In this document: positions 1 through 5,399 of the stretch, piece after piece
Numbering within the stretch: the stretch's first letter is position 1
Layout of the letters: each line of letters opens with the position of its first letter
Assembly (NCBI GenBank): GCA_018970605.1
Contig: JAGWWA010000001.1
Location: 1-57,741 of the forward strand
Origin: Planctomycetota bacterium
GTDB lineage: Bacteria; Planctomycetota; Planctomycetia; Pirellulales; UBA1268
Length of the DNA stretch: 57,741 bases
Reading direction: 5' to 3'
Notes under the pieces: model-generated
Database searches by the model: none
Seen by the model: the letters and a program-made list of their open reading frames with translations, nothing else
Told to the model about the DNA's origin: nothing
Made by a program: the position numbers and the translations under genes

Positions 1-60
1 AGTGCTGGTAGGATCATCCTGTTGTGGGGTGGCGGTGCTGTTGCCAGTCCACGACTCGGT

Positions 61-150
61 CCGGAACCACCCGATGCAAAGGACTCGCGGGCATCGTCGT
101 GCGTGGTGGCGAGCCCGTTGGTCGCGAGCCTTTGATCAGGGGCGTTCCGC
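61..150 (+). other. attC site 1
   Basis: The outer boxes are CCGGAAC (61-67) and GTTCCGC (144-150). Inner arms GATGCAAAGGACTCGCG and CGCGAGCCTTTGATC pair, except for an extra G and an extra A in the left arm, the extrahelical-base pattern of attC sites. The sequence is nearly identical to attC site 3. The cassette it closes begins left of the window. Confidence 0.88.
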
Positions 151-484
151 CCCATCTCTGTCGCTTGCAAGAGCGAAGCAGACTCAGAGAGAGCCGCAGG
201 CGGGCCATCTCTTCTCCGATCTCTGGATAGGCAGAGGTCGTGGAGGTGTGGGCCACTGCGGCATGGGCTCATCGAGGCGAGGCCAAGCGGTAAGGGCTCG
301 ATGCAGAGCCAAGCCGCCTGTAGCGGAGCGGCGCTGGCCTTCGTCCCAATTTGATTCATCGCCAGGGAGTCGTTCGGTGTCTGCGGCCCGTTGCGGCGGG
401 CAGTCTCTCTTGGCGGGTATCCCCCGAGTGCTGGTAGGATCAGTGCGTCGCGGGGTAGAAGGCCAACTCCACGCTACGGTTGTG
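145..484. other. Cassette 1 body, no convincing gene
   Basis: This roughly 340-bp stretch between attC 1 and attC 2 holds no ORF contained within the cassette; every ORF in the track here runs through an attC. A small hairpin near its left end (TCGCT with AGCGA, nested in CTCTG with CAGAG, about 155-190) is visible. From 428 its 3' part repeats positions 1-16 (AGTGCTGGTAGGATCA), so this cassette and the one cut off at the left edge share their 3' ends. It may carry a promoter or small RNA, or be a decayed cassette. Confidence 0.5.
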
Positions 485-569
485 CCGGAACCACGCGATG
501 CAATGGACTCGATATCGTCCTGCGGTGTAGCGGGGCCAGTGGTCGAGCCATTGATCGCGGCCGTTCGGG
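485..569 (+). other. attC site 2
   Basis: Outer boxes are CCGGAAC (485-491) and GTTCGGG (563-569). The arms GCGATGCAATGGACTCGA and TCGAGCCATTGATCGC pair with the same unpaired G and A in the left arm as in the other four sites. The right box pairs with the first box of attC 3, defining cassette 2. Confidence 0.9.
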
Positions 570-584
570 GCATCGAGTCTCCCC

Positions 585-896
585 ATGACCGACAAGATCA
601 AGACTTCATTGCTAGGCCGCGAAACACTCGTCCTTGAGTGCAACGGCCAGCAGTTTGATCGGATCGTTCAGATGCTGGAGGCCGAGATAGAGCGACCCAT
701 CGGCGTTGTCGATGGCCACAAACTCCACGGCCTGATCATCAGCAATACAGATGCGCCAAAGCCGGGTGTATCGAAACGGCGTTTTAAGGATCGCGTTGCA
801 CTGCTCGGCTGCAGCCTAGTGGGCTTTGTCTTGCTGTTTGTGGTCGTCGTCGGAATACTGGCTATTACTGGGGTCACAGCGGGCTGGTGGCGGTAG
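585..896 (+). CDS. Cassette-encoded small protein with C-terminal membrane segment
   Basis: A 103-residue protein of unknown function, encoded by cassette 2. The ATG lies 16 bp after the attC 2 right box and the stop lies just before the attC 3 left box, so the gene fills its cassette as integron genes usually do. Residues 1-70 are hydrophilic, followed by a basic stretch (SKRRFKDR) and a hydrophobic segment of about 22 residues rich in Val, Leu and Ile near the C-terminus, consistent with a tail-anchored inner-membrane protein with the N-terminal part in the cytoplasm. I recognise no domain family. Base composition is lower in GC than the core genes downstream. Confidence 0.72.
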   Translation: MTDKIKTSLLGRETLVLECNGQQFDRIVQMLEAEIERPIGVVDGHKLHGLIISNTDAPKPGVSKRRFKDRVALLGCSLVGFVLLFVVVVGILAITGVTAGWWR

Positions 897-899
897 AGC

Positions 900-989
900 C
901 CCGAACCACCCAATGCAAAGGACTCGCGGGCATCGTCGTGCGTGACGGCGAGCCCGTTGGTCGCGAGCCTTTGATCAGGGCCGTTATCT
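900..989 (+). other. attC site 3
   Basis: The boxes are CCCGAAC (900-906) and GTTATCT (983-989). The arms and central loop region differ from attC 1 at only a handful of positions, so two sites in one array are almost the same sequence, as expected of long-resident chromosomal arrays. The left-arm extra G and A are present again. Confidence 0.9.
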
Positions 990-1011
990 TTGATGTCGCA
1001 GGTGCCGCACG

Positions 1012-1347
1012 GTGGGCCGCCCTAAACTCCGGACCGTTGTTGCGTTTGCGCTTGTCGCAGTTCCCGTGTGCGCGGGACTATTGGTGCAGGAGCGGCTCCA
1101 CGCGGGTCGTGAAGCAGCGGCCGCTATCCGGACTGGAATGAACCGCCCCGAAGTCGTTGGCCTACTCGGGGCCTTATATGACGATTGCCGCCCCGGCCAA
1201 TACGCCGCCGTTGATGCCACGCTTTTACAGATGGAGAATCGAGAGGCGATCTCTCGCGTAGCGCATTGGCGACTTGCTTTTTCTCGTGATCAACTGTGGG
1301 TGGGGTTTGGCGATGACGGCAAAGTGGTGTCGCTTCTCATGGAGTAG
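1012..1347 (+). CDS. Cassette-encoded small protein with N-terminal signal or anchor
   Basis: A 111-residue protein starting at GTG, the sole gene of cassette 3. The N-terminus (MGRPKLRTVVAFALVAVP) is a basic stretch followed by a hydrophobic core, reading as a signal peptide or membrane anchor. A central segment, RTGMNRPEVVGLLG, recalls the short motif of small BamE/SmpA-like envelope proteins, but the similarity is too short to assign the family. The stop is a few bases before the attC 4 left box. Function unknown. Confidence 0.68.
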   Translation: MGRPKLRTVVAFALVAVPVCAGLLVQERLHAGREAAAAIRTGMNRPEVVGLLGALYDDCRPGQYAAVDATLLQMENREAISRVAHWRLAFSRDQLWVGFGDDGKVVSLLME

Positions 1348-1353
1348 CCTGGC

Positions 1354-1442
1354 AGATAACCACACGCTGGATCAGACGGCGGATAGAATCCAGCGGTGAC
1401 GCCGAGCCTATGGTCCGCCGCTGATCAGCTTTGGCGTTAGCC
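1354..1442 (+). other. attC site 4
   Basis: The boxes are AGATAAC (1354-1360) and GTTAGCC (1436-1442). Its arms differ in sequence from attC 1-3, but GCTGGATCAGACGGCGG and the opposite CCGCCGCTGATCAGC still pair with a lone extra G and extra A in the left arm. Structure is thus conserved where sequence is not, which is strong support for a recombination site. Confidence 0.9.
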
Positions 1443-1457
1443 TCCCCGAAACTCACC

Positions 1458-2051
1458 ATGCCGACGTGTCGCTGTCCACACTGTGGGTCTGTATTTGAAG
1501 CGTCGAGCTCAAGCTTTGCGAAAGACTTCGAGTGCCCAACGTGTGCGCGCTCCTTTGTTCTTGACATCGACCATATCGCTCGCTTTGAGTTTCCCGAGCT
1601 ATTGGCCATCCGAGTTGTTGAATCAGATGGACGCGACTGGCAGGGCCCTGCCTTGCCAGTCTTGGTTCGTCGTGGTTGTCGACTTCCTCCGCTTCGCACC
1701 GATGGGAACGGCTGCGTGAGCGTATCGCGGGAGATGTATGAGCGAGCCACGCAGGAGTGGGTGGCCACCGATCTGATGGGCGCCAAAGGTGATTACAGCT
1801 GTGAGCGCTTTATCGAGGTACAAGTTCCCACGATCAGCGAAGGAATCGCCATCGCATCACAACGTGGCAAAAGCGGCTGGCCGATATCGCCGTTGGAGCA
1901 ATCGCTCTACGGTGACCTTGAGTCGCTTCTGCAGGCTTACGCTTTGCCGCTGGAAGCGGATGTTGGTTCGGCACAAACGACCATCGATCTGGCAACGTCG
2001 GCCCCGACTTTCCACGTCACCATTTCGGTCAATCGCGCCAAGCAAGGCTAA
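1458..2051 (+). CDS. Cassette-encoded zinc-ribbon protein
   Basis: The 197-residue product of cassette 4. I chose the ATG at 1458 because the TTG at 1431 used by the ORF track lies inside the attC 4 right end. The N-terminus has a zinc ribbon of two CxxC pairs, CRCPHCG (residues 4-10) and CPTCARS, as in small rubredoxin-like or zinc-finger domains. The remaining 150 residues match nothing I know; a segment LVRRGCRLPPLRTDGNGCV resembles a compact beta-rich fold. The TAA stop overlaps the attC 5 left box. Function unknown; zinc binding is inferred from the cysteines. Confidence 0.7.
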   Translation: MPTCRCPHCGSVFEASSSSFAKDFECPTCARSFVLDIDHIARFEFPELLAIRVVESDGRDWQGPALPVLVRRGCRLPPLRTDGNGCVSVSREMYERATQEWVATDLMGAKGDYSCERFIEVQVPTISEGIAIASQRGKSGWPISPLEQSLYGDLESLLQAYALPLEADVGSAQTTIDLATSAPTFHVTISVNRAKQG

Positions 2052-2134
2052 CCAGGCGTTGGAGCAGACTCGCGATAGTGTCCTGCGGTATGGTGAGTCT
2101 ATTGGCTGCGAGCTGCTCAACTTTGTCGTTCGCC
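2046..2134 (+). other. attC site 5, last recognisable site of the array
   Basis: The boxes are GGCTAAC (2046-2052) and GTTCGCC (2128-2134). The arms GTTGGAGCAGACTCGC and GCGAGCTGCTCAAC pair with the same extra G and A. No further attC with a GGCGAAC box is seen near the next genes, so this is probably the distal end of the array, or the following cassette has lost its attC. Confidence 0.87.
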
Positions 2135-2205
2135 GAACCAAACCGAGTCTGGATTTGGTTGGGATCAGTACCGTGGGCACCCACGCTGGGCTCTTGAACC
2201 AAGAT

Positions 2206-2221
2206 CGGTAGGAACCTACCG
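2206..2221. terminator. Perfect 7-bp palindrome at the vapC-like stop codon
   Basis: CGGTAGG and CCTACCG are separated by two bases and straddle the stop codon of the minus-strand toxin gene. It has no T-run, so it is only a possible transcript-end hairpin. Confidence 0.3.
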
Positions 2222-2635
2222 AGCGATGATTCGGGCAAAATCTCGCGGATCGTGAACGTCGACAGGAGAGCGTGCGAATCCGGGGCCATCGCGTGTGACG
2301 ATCACGTCGACGGCGTGAGCAACGGCGGCGGAAATCAGGATGTCGTCCTCAAAATCCGGGCCGCCCCGTTCGACAGCGTCGCGAAGGATGTCACCGGTCA
2401 CCGCCAATATCTCGAGCGCCTCGAGACAAACCCGAACAGCGTCACGCTCGGCAAGTGCGTCCTCGGCTCGGTTCCTTCTCACGAGGTAGGCGAGAGTGTC
2501 GATGTTGCTGGCAAGAGCGCAGCATTGGATCCGACCAGTGCGATTCGCTTCCCAGATCGCCACCGCGTCGGTAAGCCATTCCTCCCGTTTCAGGAAGAGA
2601 TCGGCAAGGACGTTGACGTCTAGAAGAACCTTCAC
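2216..2635 (-). CDS. PIN-domain ribonuclease toxin (VapC-like)
   Basis: A 139-residue PIN-domain protein of the size usual for VapC toxins, which are Mg-dependent RNases that cut tRNA or rRNA. Acidic residues expected in the active site are visible: MKVLLDVNVLADLF at the N-terminus, DFEDDI (about residues 94-99) and VTRDG near the C-terminus. Its ATG overlaps the stop of the upstream antitoxin-like gene by four bases (ATGA), the usual toxin-antitoxin organisation. It lies just beyond the last attC in opposite orientation to the cassettes. The family is clear; its target is not. Confidence 0.85.
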   Translation of the reverse strand: MKVLLDVNVLADLFLKREEWLTDAVAIWEANRTGRIQCCALASNIDTLAYLVRRNRAEDALAERDAVRVCLEALEILAVTGDILRDAVERGGPDFEDDILISAAVAHAVDVIVTRDGPGFARSPVDVHDPRDFARIIAR

Positions 2636-2886
2636 TGGCCGCCTTGAGCTTCCTTATGCTCGCGGATCCAGAGCCTGACGGTTTCGTCCGAAGGCCCGGG
2701 CCCCTGGTGGCCGAATCGGGCTATCACCTCAGCAGCTGTCGGGCCACCAGCGACCTTGATCGCCCCGCTACTTCGCCCCGCGTCGGCGGCCTTCAACCGC
2801 TCAATGAGCCGAGCACGAGCATCCGCCGGCCATTCCCGCGTGGTATCCACGATCGCGTTGATGTCTTCCGCCGATGGCCGAATCAT
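2632..2886 (-). CDS. Probable antitoxin partner of the PIN toxin
   Basis: An 84-residue acidic and helical protein immediately upstream of the PIN toxin, with a four-base overlap. I chose ATG 2886 (MIRPSAEDINAIVD) over the ORF-track start 24 codons earlier because the extra residues look like untranslated sequence. I cannot name its DNA-binding fold; the role as antitoxin is inferred from position, size and overlap. A C-terminal segment (DETVRLWIREHKEAQGG) could be the toxin-binding tail. Confidence 0.65.
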   Translation of the reverse strand: MIRPSAEDINAIVDTTREWPADARARLIERLKAADAGRSSGAIKVAGGPTAAEVIARFGHQGPGPSDETVRLWIREHKEAQGGQ

Positions 2887-2995
2887 GGCTTGTCTCCCGC
2901 CCCAGATCATAAACCGGCACGCCGGCCAAGGGCAGCGGAATTGATCGCGGGCGGGCATAGCCGCCCCGGCTCATCCCGTGCCCCCGGCCGCGGTC

Positions 2996-5116
2996 CTACG
3001 CCACGTCCTCTCCGCGTCCGCGTCGGTTCCGAGCCGCTGCCCGGCGGTCGTATTCGAGCCGAACCGTGATTTTGGGCCACGCAGGAGTCGCCTCGCCCGG
3101 CAGCGCCGGGATAATCCAACGGTCGGCGTTCAGGAACTCCCAAATGCCGACGTTTGGATCATCGGCCCGAACGCCCTTGCCGCGATCAAGGGCGGCAAAA
3201 GCCCGAAGTCCGTCGATCGTGAAGGTGGCGACCATGTCTGGGCTCCGCCGCCCTTCGACCGGCCGGGCCTCGATGACGACGTCGCCCACGAGGGCCTTGA
3301 GCACCTGGGCCGCGACGCCGATGTTGCCTTCGAGAAGCTCCCGGAGGTTCCCCAGCGCCACAACCACGTCCTGCTCACGAACCCTCGTCACGCCGGGCCG
3401 GCGGCCCGCCCGCTGGAGCTCCTTGAGATGCTCCCGCTTCGCCGCCAACTGTCGGCCCATGTCCTCGGCCTTGGCGATCACCGCGTCGAGGTGCGAGCCG
3501 TCCGCCTTCTCGAGCCGTTCGGTCACCCGCTTGAGCTGCCGATCGAGGTTGGTGATCTCCTGCTCGAGCTTCGTCGTCGAGGGGAGCGGCCGGCGAGCGA
3601 TCTCGGCCAGTCGGGCGTTGACCTCAGCCGTCAGGTCGGTCACGAATCCCTCGGCGAAGATCGCCGCCTTCACCGCCCTGAGCACCGCCTCGTCGATGAT
3701 CCGCGCCGACTTGTAGCCCCGGTTGGTGCAGCCCTTGATGCCGCTGTTGGCATTGTGGCAGCAGAAGCTCTGGTACTTGCCGACCGATCGGCCGAGGATC
3801 ATGGGCGTACCGCAGCCGCCGCAGACAGGCCGGATCAGCACCCGCGGATAGAGGTCCGCGCGATAGGTCTTCATCTTCTTGTCCTTCGCCGTGCGGCCGA
3901 AGGACTGGGCGGCGAGGTTCAACTTCCCGCGCACCGCTCCGGCTAACTCATCCGAGAGGATCCGCAGGTGCGGCGACTCCCGAACAAGCCATTCCGACTG
4001 CGGCAGCTTGACGGTGCGGATCTTGCCCGTCTGACGGTTTTTCTCCTGTCTCGACGTCCGGAACACCTCGCGGCCAATCAGCCGCTCGCGGGCATAGAGC
4101 TTGCGGACGCTGTTGTCGGACCACGTCTGCCGGTCGCCGACCCTGTGCTCGTTGAACAGCCGGGCGACCTCGACTGGGCTCTTGCCCTCGTGCGCGATCG
4201 ACTCCGCGCCGCGTACGATCCACGCGGCCGCCTCGGGGTCCACCTCGGCGCGCTTCTCGACCGTGCCCTTGTGGGTGATCACCGGGCCGCCGTCCGCGTT
4301 CGTGACCGTGACCATCCGATACCCGACACCCGGCGGCTGGATGTTGTCGCCGCGACGGAAGGCGTCGTCCATGCCCCGCCGCACCTTCGCCTTGAGCTGG
4401 GTGACGAAGGCCTCGTTCATCGACCCGATCACCGGAAGCAGCAGGGCCGAGTGGGGATTGTCACTGTCGAAGCCGTCACTGGCCCCGATGACCCGCACGC
4501 CGGTCGCCTCGGCAAGTTCGCCGAGCAGTAGCGACTCGATCGTATTGCGGCTCATGCGGGAGAGTTCGTCGACCACGAACCACGTCACGCCGAAATCGTT
4601 GCGACGCTCGAGCATGGTCTTCACGATCGTGTAGCCCCTGCGGCAGGCCAGCGTGCCGCTGACAGCGGCGTCGGCGAGGACGTACTGCCACGGGATGAAC
4701 ACGCCGTCGCGGCGGGCACGATTCAGGACGTTCAGGAGCTGCTGGTCGAGTGACCGGGGGTTCGAGTTCTCGTCGCTGAATCGGAGATACGCGACCCCGA
4801 GCGCCTCCCACAGCCGCGGTGTTGCCCCGGGGGCGAAGACCTCGGCTGCCTGGTCGCGGAACCGCCGCTCGAAGTCGTCGGCCATCGCCGCCATGACTGG
4901 CTCGGTGGCGGCGGGCACCGCCGGTGTGCCGGCGAGGTCCGGCCAGAGGCGGGCCTGCGTGTCGAGATAGGTGCGTGCCAGATCAACGAGCCCGGGCCGC
5001 TCCGGCATGCCGAAGTCAACGCTGCGAACCCGGCCACGGCCGGTCGCGGGGACGGAAGAGGAGGAATGGTCAAACGAAAATGAGCCGGCTCCGCCGGCGT
5101 TGGAAATGATGTCCAT
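2996..5116 (-). CDS. Large serine recombinase
   Basis: A roughly 706-residue site-specific recombinase of the large serine family that cuts and rejoins DNA through a serine. The N-terminal resolvase domain contains YLRFSDENSNPRSLDQQ, which should hold the catalytic serine, then VVDELSRMSRNTIE and the long helix GSMNEAFVTQLKAKVRRG. The recombinase domain follows (PPGVGYRM, VRKLYARERLIGRE). A zinc ribbon is visible (CGGCGTPM with a downstream CC and C), then a coiled coil (LDRQLKRVTERLEKAD). ATG 5116 (MDIISNAGG) fits the fold start better than 5194. Such proteins move phages, conjugative elements or cassettes; no partner genes or clear att pair are identified here. Confidence 0.88.
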   Translation of the reverse strand: MDIISNAGGAGSFSFDHSSSSVPATGRGRVRSVDFGMPERPGLVDLARTYLDTQARLWPDLAGTPAVPAATEPVMAAMADDFERRFRDQAAEVFAPGATPRLWEALGVAYLRFSDENSNPRSLDQQLLNVLNRARRDGVFIPWQYVLADAAVSGTLACRRGYTIVKTMLERRNDFGVTWFVVDELSRMSRNTIESLLLGELAEATGVRVIGASDGFDSDNPHSALLLPVIGSMNEAFVTQLKAKVRRGMDDAFRRGDNIQPPGVGYRMVTVTNADGGPVITHKGTVEKRAEVDPEAAAWIVRGAESIAHEGKSPVEVARLFNEHRVGDRQTWSDNSVRKLYARERLIGREVFRTSRQEKNRQTGKIRTVKLPQSEWLVRESPHLRILSDELAGAVRGKLNLAAQSFGRTAKDKKMKTYRADLYPRVLIRPVCGGCGTPMILGRSVGKYQSFCCHNANSGIKGCTNRGYKSARIIDEAVLRAVKAAIFAEGFVTDLTAEVNARLAEIARRPLPSTTKLEQEITNLDRQLKRVTERLEKADGSHLDAVIAKAEDMGRQLAAKREHLKELQRAGRRPGVTRVREQDVVVALGNLRELLEGNIGVAAQVLKALVGDVVIEARPVEGRRSPDMVATFTIDGLRAFAALDRGKGVRADDPNVGIWEFLNADRWIIPALPGEATPAWPKITVRLEYDRRAAARNRRGRGEDVA

Positions 5117-5133
5117 GAGAGTGACTTTCACGG

Positions 5134-5152
5134 GGCGAACGCTTGGTTCGCC
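5134..5152. repeat. 7-bp inverted repeat in the recombinase leader
   Basis: GGCGAAC and GTTCGCC are separated by five bases, just upstream of the recombinase start. The right half equals the right box of attC 5 (2128-2134). It could be an operator or crossover site of the recombinase, a degenerate attC end, or chance. Confidence 0.35.
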
Positions 5153-5200
5153 TCCCGCGAAGGCACAACGGACTGACACCGGGTGCGGGCCCATGGCCCG

Positions 5201-5399
5201 TCACTTGATCGTCTTTCCGGCCTCCCCCAGCACCACCAGCTTCAGCACCTCTTCCCCGTCGAATTCGACGTATTCCGGGAAGATGGCCAGCGTGGCGATG
5301 TCGAGGGAGAACCGGTTATCCTTTGGACAGGGGCAGTCGCCCCGACTTTTCTGCGGCAGCCGGCCTTTTTGCCCAAAGCCCGTTTGGGCCGAACTGGCA
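5201..5399 (-). pseudogene. Possible gene remnant between GH25 and recombinase genes
   Basis: A minus-strand frame with no start codon ends at TGA 5201-5203. Its last residues, FPEYVEFDGEEVLKLVVLG, look protein-like rather than random, and the frame contains CPCPKDN. It may be the tail of a gene whose front was lost when the neighbouring GH25 gene or recombinase arrived. It could also be a chance open frame of about 65 codons. Confidence 0.25.

Larger units (their letters stand above)
1..2134 (+). mobile_element. Integron gene-cassette array (five attC sites, four complete cassettes)
   Basis: Five imperfect palindromes of 85-90 bp separate short ORF-sized segments. In each complete cassette the box at its left edge is the reverse complement of the box that opens the next attC: GTTCGGGGC (563) with GCCCCGAAC (898), GTTATCT (983) with AGATAAC (1354), GTTAGCC (1436) with GGCTAAC (2046), and GTTCCG (144) with CGGAAC (486). 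This is what is expected of cassettes once circularised by an integron integrase. The array reads left to right, so intI and attI should lie left of position 1; neither is in the window. The region looks clearly less GC-rich than the rest. A simple tandem repeat would not explain the cassette-specific box pairing. Confidence 0.88.

Noticed and set aside
2-637. 211-codon plus-strand ORF at the window start
   Set aside because: It runs across two attC sites and cassette boundaries, which no cassette gene should do; its sequence is typical of random high-GC frames.
887-1141. ORF spanning attC 3
   Set aside because: It begins before the cassette boundary and overlaps the better-supported gene at 1012-1347.
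1431-1457. TTG start for the cassette 4 zinc-ribbon gene
   Set aside because: It lies within the right end of attC 4; the ATG at 1458 gives a complete zinc-ribbon protein.
61-2134. Repeated palindromes as a CRISPR array
   Set aside because: Repeats are 85-90 bp, imperfect, and separated by gene-sized segments of differing length; attC explains them better.
2978-3946. 322-codon ORF antisense to the serine recombinase
   Set aside because: The recombinase has recognisable domains in order on the other strand, and this frame does not.
5134-5152. Sixth attC site upstream of the recombinase
   Set aside because: It has matching boxes but only a five-base spacer and no long palindromic arms, so it is not a complete attC; retained only as an inverted repeat.
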